Assembly: GCF_022698165.1 (NCBI RefSeq)
Contig: NZ_JALDAY010000020.1
Location: 110,295 to 174,294, forward strand
Length of the DNA stretch: 64,000 nucleotides
Origin: Streptomyces cylindrosporus
GTDB lineage: Bacteria > Actinomycetota > Actinomycetes > Streptomycetales > Streptomycetaceae
Reading direction: 5' to 3'
In this document: in pieces, positions 8,138-16,561 of the stretch
How positions within the stretch are numbered: position 1 is the stretch's first letter
Layout: each line of letters opens with the position of its first letter
Translations under genes and position numbers: made by a program
The notes under the pieces: model-generated
Told to the model about the DNA's origin: nothing
Database searches by the model: none
The model's input: only the letters and a program-made list of their open reading frames with translations

Positions 8138-8163
8138 GGGCACCCTCTGGGCAGGGTCCCTCA
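8135..8163. terminator. Hairpin containing both stop codons of wblA and the ATPase gene
   Basis: The hairpin TGAGGG-c-ACCCT / AGGGT-CCCTCA starts exactly at the wblA TGA (8135-8137). It ends with TCA (8161-8163), which is the TGA of the converging ATPase gene. One unpaired C interrupts an 11-bp stem; the loop is CTGGGC. It replaces a separate intergenic terminator. Confidence 0.8.
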
Positions 8164-9498
8164 GACACGCGCCTCGGGCAGCTCCGGCCGGTTGGCCGCG
8201 AGCCGGTCGCCGATGTCCCTGAGGCCCGCCAGGTCGTGCACATCGCCGGGCAGCGCGGCCACTTCGGCCACCGCCACCTCGGGGTGGAGTGCCGTGAAAC
8301 GGTCGCGCGTGCGCTGCTCGCGGGAGAGCAGCTGCATACGCTCGGCGTGCAGCCTCAGCAGGCCCGCGGTGAGCCGGTCGACGTCCCGATCCGCCCCGGG
8401 GGAGTGGGGCTCGGAGACGGGAGACCCGTCGGCCGCGGGCGCCGCGGCGGGCTCGGATGCGGGAGATTCTGAACTGCCGTACGTGTCGGGAGAGTTACGA
8501 AGTCCAGCTTTCCCGCCGTCCTGATCGACAATGCGGGGCTCCACAAGATTTTCCGCGGCGGCGAGCGCACGCTCGGCGGACAGCCGGTCGGCGCCGCTGC
8601 CGTGGACGCGGTTGAGCACCAGTCCGGCCAGCGGCATGTCCTCGGCCGCCAGCCGCTCCACGAAGTACGCGGCCTCGCGCAGCGCGTCCCGCTCCGGCGC
8701 CGCGACCACGAGGAACGCCGTCCCGGGCGCCTGCAGCAGCTTGTACGTGGCGTCCGCGCGCGTGCGGAAACCGCCGAAGGTCGTGTCCATCGCGGCCACG
8801 AACGTCTGGACGTCCTTGAGGAGTTGGCCGCCCAGCAGCTTGCCGAGGGTGCCGGTCATCATCGACATCCCGACGTTCAGGAACTTCATCCCCGCCCGGC
8901 CGCCGAGCTTGGCCGGCGCGGTCAGCAGCCGGATCAGCCGGCCGTCCAGGAACGAGCCCAGCCGCTTGGGCGCGTCCAGGAAGTCCAGCGCCGAGCGGGA
9001 CGGCGGGGTGTCCACGACGATCAGGTCCCACTCGTCCCGGGCCCGCAGCTGGCCCAGCTTCTCCATCGCCATGTACTCCTGCGTGCCCGCGAAGCCCGCC
9101 GAGAGCGACTGGTAGAACGGGTTCGACAGGATCGCGGCCGCCCGCTCGCGGTCCGCGTGCGCCTCGACGATCTCGTCGAAGGTGCGCTTCATGTCGAGCA
9201 TCATCGCGTGCAGTTCGCCGTCGCCGTCCACGCCCTTCACGCGGCGCGGGGTGTTGTCGAGCGAGTCGATGCCCATGGACTGGGCCAGGCGGCGGGCCGG
9301 GTCGATGGTCAGCACGACGACCTTCCGGCCGCGCTCCGCGGCGCGCAGGCCCAGGGCAGCGGCCGTGGTGGTCTTGCCGACCCCGCCGGAGCCGCAGCAC
9401 ACCACGATCCGGGTCTGCGGATCGTCGATCAGCGGGTCGACGTCGAGCACGCGCGTGGCGGAGATGCCGTGCTGGGTGGTGGCCGGGTCCGGACTCAT
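8161..9498 (-). CDS. ArsA/GET3-like ion-transporting ATPase (second copy)
   Basis: This 445-residue P-loop ATPase belongs to the ArsA/GET3 (SIMIBI) class. It has a deviant Walker A (CCGSGGVGKTTTAAALG), an A-type switch DPARRLAQSM, and DTPPSRSALDFLDAPKRL with Walker B. An acidic, Ala/Pro-rich insert at about 325-370 precedes a helical C-terminal region. It lacks an obvious Cys metal-site pair, so arsenite transport is unlikely. Its ATG overlaps the stop of the upstream ATPase gene (ATGA at 9495-9498), so the two are translationally coupled and probably form a heterodimer. Confidence 0.88.
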   Translation of the reverse strand: MSPDPATTQHGISATRVLDVDPLIDDPQTRIVVCCGSGGVGKTTTAAALGLRAAERGRKVVVLTIDPARRLAQSMGIDSLDNTPRRVKGVDGDGELHAMMLDMKRTFDEIVEAHADRERAAAILSNPFYQSLSAGFAGTQEYMAMEKLGQLRARDEWDLIVVDTPPSRSALDFLDAPKRLGSFLDGRLIRLLTAPAKLGGRAGMKFLNVGMSMMTGTLGKLLGGQLLKDVQTFVAAMDTTFGGFRTRADATYKLLQAPGTAFLVVAAPERDALREAAYFVERLAAEDMPLAGLVLNRVHGSGADRLSAERALAAAENLVEPRIVDQDGGKAGLRNSPDTYGSSESPASEPAAAPAADGSPVSEPHSPGADRDVDRLTAGLLRLHAERMQLLSREQRTRDRFTALHPEVAVAEVAALPGDVHDLAGLRDIGDRLAANRPELPEARV

Positions 9499-10472
9499 GA
9501 CATCCCCTGCTTCCGCAGCTCCGTGGCCAGCTCGTACAGCCCCGCCAGGTCCATTCCCTCGGCGAGCAGCGGCAGTTCGTGCAACGGCAGGCCCTGCTCG
9601 GCGAGGACCGCGCGCTGTTCGTGCTCCAGTGCGTACCGCTCGGCGTACTCGGCGGCCTGGGTCAGCAGGGGGTCCACCAGCTTCTCGGCGTTCCCTCCCC
9701 GCCGCGCCCCGCCCAGCCCCGCCGTCGACAGTGCCCTCGCGACAGAAGAACGCGGCACGCTCCGTACGAGTTCCAGATCCGCCGCGTCCAACACCTCGGG
9801 GCGCACCATGTTCACCACGATCCGGCCCACCGGGAGCTTCGCCGCGCGCAGTTCGGCGATGCCGTCCGCGGTCTCCTGGACCGGCATCTCCTCCAGGAGC
9901 GTGACCAGGTGCACGGCCGTCTCCTTGGACTTCAGCACCCGCATCACGGCCTGCGCCTGATTGTGTATCGGCCCTATCTTCGCGAGGCCCGCCACCTCGT
10001 CGTTCACGTTCAGGAAGCGGGTGATGCGGCCCGTCGGGGGCGCGTCCATGATCACGTAGTCGTACGCGAACCGCCCGGCCCTGTCCTTCCTGCGCACCGC
10101 CTCGCACGCCTTGCCGGTCAGGAGTACGTCCCTGAGGCCGGGCGCGATGGTGGTGGCGAAGTCGATTGCGCCGAGCTTCTTCAGGGCTCTGCCCGCGCCC
10201 CCGAGCTTGTAGAACATCTGGAGGTAGTCCAGAAGGGCCAGTTCGGGGTCGATGGCGAGGGCGTACACCTCCCCGCCCCCTGGAGCGACGGCGATCTTCC
10301 GCTCCTCGTAGGGCAGCGCTTCCGTCTCGAAGAGCTGCGCGATGCCCTGCCGGCCCTCGACCTCGACGAGAAGCGTCCGCTTCCCCTCCGTCGCGAGGGC
10401 CAACGCGAGGGCGGCGGCGACCGTGGTCTTTCCGGTCCCGCCCTTGCCGCTGACGACCTGGAGCCTGCTCAC
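9495..10472 (-). CDS. ArsA/GET3-like ATPase (first copy)
   Basis: This is a 325-residue paralogue of the following gene. It has Walker A QVVSGKGGTGKTTVAAALA with the signature Lys of deviant P-loops, EVEGRQGIAQLFE, YVIMDAPPTGRITRFLN (Walker B/switch II), and a helical C-terminus. It is the promoter-proximal gene of a two-gene operon next to wblA, an arrangement I recall as conserved in streptomycetes. The function is unproven; families of this kind act in tail-anchored protein or cofactor handling. The DUF4177 gene is divergent, and a perfect DnaA box lies between them. Confidence 0.88.
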   Translation of the reverse strand: MSRLQVVSGKGGTGKTTVAAALALALATEGKRTLLVEVEGRQGIAQLFETEALPYEERKIAVAPGGGEVYALAIDPELALLDYLQMFYKLGGAGRALKKLGAIDFATTIAPGLRDVLLTGKACEAVRRKDRAGRFAYDYVIMDAPPTGRITRFLNVNDEVAGLAKIGPIHNQAQAVMRVLKSKETAVHLVTLLEEMPVQETADGIAELRAAKLPVGRIVVNMVRPEVLDAADLELVRSVPRSSVARALSTAGLGGARRGGNAEKLVDPLLTQAAEYAERYALEHEQRAVLAEQGLPLHELPLLAEGMDLAGLYELATELRKQGMS

Positions 10473-10515
10473 GTCTTCGAGCCTAACCAGTCCCTGTGCG
10501 GATCACGCGAAGGCC

Positions 10516-10524
10516 TGTGGACAA
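10516..10524 (-). promoter_or_regulatory. DnaA-box match in divergent promoter
   Basis: TGTGGACAA is the complement of TTGTCCACA, the preferred streptomycete DnaA box. It lies between the ATPase operon and the DUF4177 gene. A single box in a promoter could titrate DnaA or regulate transcription, or could occur by chance. Confidence 0.4.
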
Positions 10525-10567
10525 CTCGACAGCGGACGGCCGCCGGGCAGCGGCTAAAGTCGGCCAC

Positions 10568-10726
10568 ATGACCAAGTGGGAATACGCAACCGTGCCTCTG
10601 CTCGTCCATGCCACGAAGCAGATTCTGGACACCTGGGGCGAGGACGGCTGGGAGCTCGTCCAGGTCGTGCCCGGGCCGAACAACCCGGAGCAGCTGGTGG
10701 CCTACCTGAAGCGGGAGAAGGCGTGA
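10568..10726 (+). CDS. DUF4177 small protein
   Basis: This 52-residue protein begins MTKWEYATVPLLVH and has the GEDGWELVQVVPGP motif and a basic C-terminus, which together define DUF4177. It is predicted to be a small alpha/beta protein of unknown function. Its TGA overlaps the ATG of the RidA gene by one base, so the pair is translationally coupled. Confidence 0.9.
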   Translation: MTKWEYATVPLLVHATKQILDTWGEDGWELVQVVPGPNNPEQLVAYLKREKA

Positions 10727-11193
10727 TGGGCGCCGTCGACGCGCGCCTCGCCGAGCTGGGCCTGACGCTGCCGGAGGTCGTCCCGCCGCTGGCCGCCTAC
10801 CAGCCGGCCGTGCAGTCGGGCGTCTACGTGTACACGGCCGGCCAGCTCCCCATGGTCGAGGGCAAGCTGCCCGTCACCGGCAAGGTCGGCGCGGAGGTCA
10901 CGCCGGAGGAGGCCAAGGAACTGGCCCGAACCTGCGCCCTGAACGCCCTGGCCGCGGTCAAGTCGGTCACCGGCGACCTGGACCGCATCGCGCGCGTGGT
11001 GAAGGTCGTCGGCTTCGTCGCCTCGGCCTCCGACTTCACCGGCCAGCCCGGCGTGGTCAACGGCGCGAGCGAACTGCTCGGCGAGGTCCTCGGCGACAAG
11101 GGCGTGCACGCGCGCAGCGCGGTGGGCGTCGCGGTGCTGCCGCTGGACGCGCCGGTCGAGGTCGAGATCCAGGTCGAGCTCACTGAGGCGTAG
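10726..11193 (+). CDS. RidA/YjgF-family protein
   Basis: This 155-residue RidA-superfamily protein would act as a deaminase of reactive enamines or imines formed by PLP enzymes. Family features include the N-terminal LGLTLPEVVPPLAAYQPAV, GVYVYTAGQLPMVEG and the C-terminal GVHARSAVGVAVLPLDAPVEVEI, where the Arg is in the position expected to bind the substrate carboxylate. It belongs to the longer subgroup with a Pro-rich start. It is coupled to the DUF4177 gene; the NUDIX and MBL genes follow in the same direction. Confidence 0.92.
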   Translation: MGAVDARLAELGLTLPEVVPPLAAYQPAVQSGVYVYTAGQLPMVEGKLPVTGKVGAEVTPEEAKELARTCALNALAAVKSVTGDLDRIARVVKVVGFVASASDFTGQPGVVNGASELLGEVLGDKGVHARSAVGVAVLPLDAPVEVEIQVELTEA

Positions 11194-11289
11194 GGCCTGT
11201 CGCGAAAGGCCCTGGCCGCCGACCCCTGGCCGACGCTCTGACCTCGGGGACCTCTCGAACATTCGCGCACCACGGGATAGCCTCCGCCC

Positions 11290-12165
11290 ATGGCGAATGG
11301 GCAGTGGTTTCCGCAGGACTGGCCGGAACGCATCCGTGCGCTCGCCGAGGGCACGCTCACCCCGGTCGTCCCCAAGCGCGCGGCCACCGTCATGCTCCTG
11401 AAGGACACCGGCAGCGGCCCCGCCGTCCACATGCTGCGCAGACGCGCCTCCATGGCCTTCGCCGGAGGCGCGTACGCCTATCCGGGCGGCGGCGTCGACC
11501 CGCGCGACGACGAGCACCACATCCGCTGGGCGGGCCCCACGCGCGCGTGGTGGGCCGAACGCCTCGGCGTGGACGAGGCCGCCGCCCAGGCGATCGTCTG
11601 CGCGGCCGTGCGCGAGACGTACGAGGAGGCGGGCGTCCTGCTCGCCGGGCCCTCCGCCGACTCCGTGGTCGGCGACACCACGGGCGAGGACTGGGAGGCG
11701 AACCGCGCGGCGCTGGTCGCCCGTGAGTTCTCCTTCGCCGAGTTCCTGGACCGCCGCGGCCTGGTGCTCCGCTCCGACCTGCTGGGCGCCTGGACCCGCT
11801 GGATCACCCCCGAGTTCGAGTCCCGCCGCTACGACACCTTCTTCTTCGTCGCCGCCCTCCCGCACGGCCAGCGCACCCGCAACGCCTCCACGGAGGCCGA
11901 CCGCACGGTGTGGACCCGGCCCGCGGAGGCCGCCGACGGCTACGACAAGGGCGAGCTGCTGATGATGCCGCCCACCATCGCGACCCTGCGCCAGCTGATC
12001 CCGTACGACACGGCCGCCGACGCGCTCGCCGCGGCTCCCGGCCGCGACATGACCGCCGTACTGGCGAAGGCCCGCCTGGAGGACGGCGAGATCGTGCTGA
12101 CCTGGCCGGGCCACGACGAGTTCACCAAGCACATCCCGACCGACCTCCCGACGGGTGGAGCCTGA
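11290..12165 (+). CDS. NUDIX hydrolase, NUDT19-like
   Basis: This is a 291-residue NUDIX protein. The fold starts at KRAATVMLLKD and the NUDIX helix reads VRETYEEAGVLL, but the segment between the GGGVDP turn and RETYEEAG is expanded (AWWAERLGVDEAAAQAIV) beyond the canonical GX5EX7REUXEEXGU spacing. That expansion resembles the NUDT19/RP2 group, some of which cleave CoA esters. WITPEFESRRYDTFFFVA is also typical of that group. The MBL gene starts two bases after the stop, so they form one operon. Confidence 0.85.
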   Translation: MANGQWFPQDWPERIRALAEGTLTPVVPKRAATVMLLKDTGSGPAVHMLRRRASMAFAGGAYAYPGGGVDPRDDEHHIRWAGPTRAWWAERLGVDEAAAQAIVCAAVRETYEEAGVLLAGPSADSVVGDTTGEDWEANRAALVAREFSFAEFLDRRGLVLRSDLLGAWTRWITPEFESRRYDTFFFVAALPHGQRTRNASTEADRTVWTRPAEAADGYDKGELLMMPPTIATLRQLIPYDTAADALAAAPGRDMTAVLAKARLEDGEIVLTWPGHDEFTKHIPTDLPTGGA

Positions 12166-12167
12166 GC

Positions 12168-12998
12168 ATGACCGACGCCGCAGCCCTCCCCGGCCAGCCG
12201 CGCGGCGGGGTCCTCACCGGCCCCGCCACCCCGCGGGCCGTCAACGTCCTGGCGCCCAACGCCTCGGTGATGACGCTCGACGGCACCAACACCTGGATCC
12301 TCGCCGAGCCGGACTCCGAGCTGGCCGTCGTGGTCGACCCCGGTCCGCTGGACGAAGGCCATCTGCGCAACGTCGTCGACACCGCCGAGAAGGCCGGCAA
12401 GCGCATCGCCCTGACCCTGCTCACGCACGGCCACCCGGACCACGCGGAGGGCGCCGCGCGCTTCGCCGGGCTGACCGGCACCAAGGTGCGGGCGCTGGAC
12501 CCGGCGCTGCGGCTGGGCGACGAGGGGCTGGCCGCCGGGGACGTGGTCGAGGCCGGCGGCCTGGAGCTCAGAGTCGTACCGACCCCCGGCCACACCTCGG
12601 ACTCCCTCTGCTTCCATCTCCCGGCCGACCAGGCCGTCCTCACCGGCGACACCGTGCTGGGCCGCGGCACGACGGTCGTGGCGCACCCCGACGGCCGCTT
12701 GGGCGACTACCTGGACTCGCTACGACGCCTGCGCTCGCTCACGGTCGACGACGGCGTCCACACGGTGCTCCCCGGCCACGGCCCGGTCCTGGAGGACGCC
12801 CAGGGCGCCGTCGAGTTCTACCTCGCCCACCGCGCCCACCGCCTCGCCCAGGTCGAGACGGCCGTGGAGGACGGCTACCGCACCCCGACCCAGGTCGTCG
12901 CCCATGTCTACGCGGACGTGGACCGCTCCCTGTGGCCGGCCGCGGAACTGTCGGTGCGCGCACACCTGGACTACCTGGAGGAGCACGGCCTGATCTAG
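12168..12998 (+). CDS. Metallo-beta-lactamase-fold hydrolase, LACTB2-like
   Basis: This 276-residue MBL-fold protein has the metal-binding motif LLTHGHPDHAEGA, a downstream PTPGHTSDSLCFHL, TGDTVLGRG, and the final GHGPVLEDA. After the core comes a C-terminal winged-helix-like segment (VETAVEDGYRTPTQVVAHVY) as in LACTB2-type ribonuclease or thioesterase relatives. The substrate is not predictable. It ends 31 bp before the stop of the convergent crp gene; no clear hairpin terminator is visible in that gap. Confidence 0.85.
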   Translation: MTDAAALPGQPRGGVLTGPATPRAVNVLAPNASVMTLDGTNTWILAEPDSELAVVVDPGPLDEGHLRNVVDTAEKAGKRIALTLLTHGHPDHAEGAARFAGLTGTKVRALDPALRLGDEGLAAGDVVEAGGLELRVVPTPGHTSDSLCFHLPADQAVLTGDTVLGRGTTVVAHPDGRLGDYLDSLRRLRSLTVDDGVHTVLPGHGPVLEDAQGAVEFYLAHRAHRLAQVETAVEDGYRTPTQVVAHVYADVDRSLWPAAELSVRAHLDYLEEHGLI

Positions 12999-13029
12999 GC
13001 CGCTACATCAGCCTGGGCCCGCAACGGCG

Positions 13030-13704
13030 TCAGCGCGAGCGCTTGGCCAGCCTTTCGACGTCCAGGAGGATGACCGCCCGTGCCTCCAGGCGGAGCCAGC
13101 CACGCTGGGCGAAGTCGGCCAGCGCCTTGTTGACCGTCTCGCGGGACGCGCCGACCAGCTGGGCCAGCTCCTCCTGCGTCAGGTCGTGCACGACGTGGAT
13201 GCCCTCCTCGGACTGCACACCGAAACGGCGGGACAGGTCCAGCAGGGCGCGCGCCACACGGCCGGGCACGTCGGAGAAGACCAGGTCGGACATCGCGTCG
13301 TTGGTCTTGCGCAGGCGGCGCGCGACGGCGCGCAGCAGGGCGCCGGCGACCTCGGGGCGCGCGCTCAGCCAGGGCTGCAGGTCGCCGTGGCCGAGACCGA
13401 GCAGCTTGACCTCGGTCAGCGCGGTGGCCGTGGCCGTGCGCGGACCCGGGTCGAACAGCGACAGTTCGCCGATCAGTTCACTGGGGCCGACGACGGCGAG
13501 CATGTTCTCGCGGCCGTCGGGGGAGGTGCGGTGCAGCTTGACCTTGCCCTCGGTCACCACATAGAGGCGGTCACCGGGGTCGCCCTCGTGGAAGAGCGAG
13601 TCGCCGCGCGCGAGGGTCACCTCACTCATGGAGGCGCGGAGCTCCGCGGCCTGCTCGTCGTCGAGCGCCGCGAAGAGCGGGTTCCGCCGCAGAACGTCGT
13701 CCAC
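13030..13704 (-). CDS. crp: Crp/Fnr-family transcription regulator Crp
   Basis: This 224-residue global regulator of germination, development and secondary metabolism has the length of the S. coelicolor cAMP receptor protein. The GTG start at 13704 follows AAGGAGAG. A cyclic-nucleotide-binding domain (FHEGDPGDRLYVVTEGKVKL; IGELSLFDPGPRTATATA, the phosphate-binding cassette) is followed by the dimerisation helix and the winged HTH QEELAQLVGASRETVNKALA. It is divergent from nth, with about 200 bp between them. Confidence 0.95.
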   Translation of the reverse strand: MDDVLRRNPLFAALDDEQAAELRASMSEVTLARGDSLFHEGDPGDRLYVVTEGKVKLHRTSPDGRENMLAVVGPSELIGELSLFDPGPRTATATALTEVKLLGLGHGDLQPWLSARPEVAGALLRAVARRLRKTNDAMSDLVFSDVPGRVARALLDLSRRFGVQSEEGIHVVHDLTQEELAQLVGASRETVNKALADFAQRGWLRLEARAVILLDVERLAKRSR

Positions 13705-13911
13705 GAGTTCTCTCCTTGTCGACCTGCTCAGGGGATCTTGCTCCCCCTTGGTACCAGGGGACCGTGCTCCCCATTTTGCCGGACGGTCCAAACAGTGTGA
13801 TCTGTCACAAGGATGCCGCACAGGTGTCCCGAGGTAAGCGGCAGGGGTCCAATTGGGGGCTGATCTCCGGGGGCCGGGGCGGATGTCAGTGTCGGGCTCT
13901 AGGCTGGCCGG

Positions 13912-15039
13912 GTGTCCAAATCGCCGGTGAGAGCACAGGCCAAGGGGGCTGGGCGGGTGGTTGTACGTCGTGATTCCGCTGTGGGCGAACAAGACTCCGG
14001 TGGCGGAAAGAAACCGGCAAAAGCGACAAAGAAGGCTGCGGTCAAGAAGGCCTCCACGGCAGGTGGGGGCGTGAAAAAGTCGGCGGCTGTGAAGAAGGCG
14101 GCGCCGGCGAAGAAGACGGCGGCCGTGAAGAAGACAGCTGCCGTGAAGAAGTCCGCCGCCGTCAAGAAGTCCGCAGCCGTCAAGAAGGCGACCGTCGCTC
14201 CCAAGAAGGCCGCGGCTGCCGTCGAGGGCGTGCCGGCCGCGAAGACCGTCGCCAAGCCGCCCAAGGGGGAGTCGCAGACGGCTCTCGTCCGCCGTGCCCG
14301 CCGTATCAACCGCGAGCTGGCCGAGGTGTATCCGTACGCCCACCCGGAGCTGGACTTCGAGAACCCCTTCCAGCTCGTGGTCGCGACCGTGCTGTCCGCG
14401 CAGACCACCGACCTGAGGGTCAACCAGACGACACCGGCCCTCTTCGCGAAGTACCCCACGCCCGAGGATCTGGCCGCGGCCAACCCCGAGGAGGTCGAGG
14501 AGATCCTCCGTCCGACCGGCTTCTTCCGGGCGAAGACCAAGTCGGTGATAGGGCTGTCGAAGGCGCTGGTGGAGCAGTTCGGCGGCGAGGTGCCCGGCAG
14601 ACTGGAGGACCTGGTCAAGCTGCCCGGCGTCGGCCGCAAGACGGCGTTCGTGGTGCTCGGGAACGCGTTCGGGCGACCCGGCATCACCGTGGACACGCAC
14701 TTCCAGCGGCTGGTGAAGCGCTGGCAGTGGACCGACCAGACCGACCCGGACAAGATCGAGGCGGCGGTGGGAGCGCTCTTCCCCAGGAGCGACTGGACGG
14801 ACCTCTCGCACCACGTGATCTGGCACGGCCGCCGCATCTGCCACGCCCGCAAGCCCGCGTGCGGCGTCTGCCCCATCGCCCCGCTCTGCCCGGCGTACGG
14901 CGAGGGGGAGACGGACCCCGAGAAGGCGAAGAAGCTCCTCAAGTACGAGAAGGGCGGCTTCCCGGGCCAGCGCCTGAAGCCCCCGCAGGCTTATCTGGAC
15001 GCGGGCGGCAAGGCGGCACCGCCACTGGGGGCCGGGTGA
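13912..15039 (+). CDS. nth: Endonuclease III with histone-like N-terminal tail
   Basis: This base-excision DNA glycosylase/AP lyase acts on oxidised pyrimidines. The catalytic part (about residues 123-345) has the HhH motif LVKLPGVGRKTAFVV with its catalytic Lys, the catalytic Asp in TVDTHFQRL, and the [4Fe-4S] cluster CHARKPACGVCPIAPLC (C-x6-C-x2-C-x5-C). It is preceded by about 120 residues dominated by AVKK/AAKK repeats, resembling histone H1 and the TopA tail in this same window. The GTG at 13912 is the farthest start; a start inside the Lys-rich region cannot be excluded. The stop is followed by a long degenerate repeat tract. Confidence 0.93.
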   Translation: MSKSPVRAQAKGAGRVVVRRDSAVGEQDSGGGKKPAKATKKAAVKKASTAGGGVKKSAAVKKAAPAKKTAAVKKTAAVKKSAAVKKSAAVKKATVAPKKAAAAVEGVPAAKTVAKPPKGESQTALVRRARRINRELAEVYPYAHPELDFENPFQLVVATVLSAQTTDLRVNQTTPALFAKYPTPEDLAAANPEEVEEILRPTGFFRAKTKSVIGLSKALVEQFGGEVPGRLEDLVKLPGVGRKTAFVVLGNAFGRPGITVDTHFQRLVKRWQWTDQTDPDKIEAAVGALFPRSDWTDLSHHVIWHGRRICHARKPACGVCPIAPLCPAYGEGETDPEKAKKLLKYEKGGFPGQRLKPPQAYLDAGGKAAPPLGAG

Positions 15040-15084
15040 CGGGGCTGTCCACGGGGGGCGGCGATGGGGTGTCGGGCTGGGCGG

Positions 15085-15740
15085 GGGCGGGGGGAGTGCC
15101 GGTGCCCGCGCCGGTGCCGGTTCCGGCGTTGGTGTTGGTGTCGGTTCCGGTGACGGTCGGCGGGCTGCGGGCGGCCGGCTGTTCGGCGTCGCCCGGCCGG
15201 TCGCGGACGGCGGGTGGGTCGGCGCCGGACCGCCGACTGGCGGCACCTCGGCCGACGGGGTTGCTGTCCGGGGAGCTGCGGTTGAGGGAGCTCGGGTCGG
15301 CGGGGCTGCGGTCTGGGGAGCTGCGGTTGAGGGAGCTCGGGTCGGCGGGGCTGCGGTCCGGGGAGCCGCGGTTGAGAGGGCCCAAGTCGACGGAGCTGTG
15401 GGTCTCGGAGCGCCCTTCGATGAAATCCCTGCCGGCGGAGCCGCGGGTACCGGCGCTCGGCCTCAGGGAGTCCCTGCCGTCGAAGCTCCGGGTGTTTGGG
15501 GCTCAGGTATCGGGGCCTTGCCTGGCGGAGTCCCTGCGGACGGGGCTCCGGGTGTTTGAGCCCCGGGCGTCGGGGCCGCGCCTGACGGAGTCCCTGCCGT
15601 CGGAGTCCCGCGTGTTTGAGCCCCAGATGTCGGAGCCTCGCTCGACGGAACCCCCGCCGGCGAAGCCCCTGCTGGCGAAGTCCTTGCCGACGAAGCCCCC
15701 GCCGACGGGACCCCGCGCGCCGCAGTCCCAGGTGTCGAGG
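15085..15740. repeat. Degenerate tandem-repeat tract with 15-bp periodicity
   Basis: After nth there is no credible gene for about 820 bp. Six-base GGTGCC/GGTTCC repeats (15101-15160) are followed by 45-bp units starting at 15267, 15312 and 15357 (the first two almost identical). Then come 60-bp units starting at 15421, 15481, 15541 and 15601, decaying towards 15740. Both 45 and 60 are multiples of 15, and a weak 15-bp core (nGGAGnCnCnG) is visible throughout. The tract is open in several frames, reading as pentapeptide-periodic low complexity in any of them. None has a convincing start, RBS or domain. Confidence 0.85.
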
Positions 15741-15861
15741 AGGCAGTCGCCGGGGACCCGGATGCCGGTCAGGGGGGATCTCGGGGTCGATCTCAGGGGT
15801 GTGGGCTGGAACGATCAAGGGACTGTTCGGCGTTGTATCGGGCAGGACGACGGGGGTGGGT

Positions 15862-16557
15862 ATGACGCGGGCGAGTGAGACGCAGGGCGGGGCGGTGACG
15901 CTCAGCAAGGACGGGCTGCCGGGGTGGCTGGACCCGGTGGTGCGGGCCGTGGAGACCGTGGAGCCACGGCAGCTGAGCCGGTTCCTGCCGCCCGAGGACG
16001 GCGCGGGGCGGCAGTCCGCCGTGCTCGTGCTGTTCGGCGAGGGCGAGCGCGGCCCCGAGCTGCTGCTCATGGAGCGGGCCAGCTCGCTGCGCTCGCACGC
16101 GGGCCAGCCCTCGTTCCCCGGTGGCGCCCTCGACCCCGAGGACGGCGACCCGAAGGCCGACGGGCCGCTGCGGGCCGCTCTCCGCGAGGCCGAGGAGGAG
16201 ACCGGGCTCGACCCGTCCGGCGTCCAGCTCTTCGGCGTGCTGCCCAAGCTGTACATCCCGGTCAGCGGCTTCGTGGTGACCTCGGTGCTGGGCTGGTGGC
16301 GCGAGCCGAGCCCGGTCGGCGTGGTCGACCCGAACGAGACGGCCAGGGTCTTCACCGTCCCCGTGGCGGATCTCACCAACCCGGACAACCGCGCCGTGAC
16401 CGTCCACCCCAGCGGCCACCGAGGTCCGGCATTCCTGGTCGAATCGGCCCTGGTCTGGGGCTTCACGGCCGGAATCATCGACCGCCTGCTGCACTACTCG
16501 GGCTGGGAGCGCCCCTGGGACCGCGAGAAGCAGGTCCCGCTCGACTGGCGGTCATGA
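15862..16557 (+). CDS. NUDIX hydrolase, CoA pyrophosphatase-like
   Basis: This 231-residue NUDIX enzyme has the signature LLMERASSLRSHAGQPSFPG, which marks the NudL/UPF0035 CoA-diphosphatase group, joined to the NUDIX box GGALDPEDGDPKADGPLRAA then LREAEEETGLDP. It probably hydrolyses CoA or acyl-CoA to 4'-phosphopantetheine and 3',5'-ADP. The ATG at 15862 follows GGGGGTGGG. Its stop almost abuts the next gene (start 16562), so the two are probably co-transcribed. Confidence 0.9.
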   Translation: MTRASETQGGAVTLSKDGLPGWLDPVVRAVETVEPRQLSRFLPPEDGAGRQSAVLVLFGEGERGPELLLMERASSLRSHAGQPSFPGGALDPEDGDPKADGPLRAALREAEEETGLDPSGVQLFGVLPKLYIPVSGFVVTSVLGWWREPSPVGVVDPNETARVFTVPVADLTNPDNRAVTVHPSGHRGPAFLVESALVWGFTAGIIDRLLHYSGWERPWDREKQVPLDWRS

Positions 16558-16561
16558 CAGG

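Noticed and set aside
8161..10472. Arsenic resistance operon
   Set aside because: The ATPases are ArsA-like, but there is no arsB, arsC or arsR nearby and the characteristic metal-site cysteines are not visible.
15267..15660. Regular repeats after nth as a CRISPR array
   Set aside because: Units follow one another without unique spacers and have no cas genes nearby; the period is 15/45/60 bp.
14991..16478. A minus-strand frame of nearly 500 codons with RRxGL pentapeptide repeats
   Set aside because: It covers the repeat tract plus the antisense of the NUDIX gene. The repeat periodicity is a property of the DNA and is equally open in other frames; no start region or RBS supports translation.
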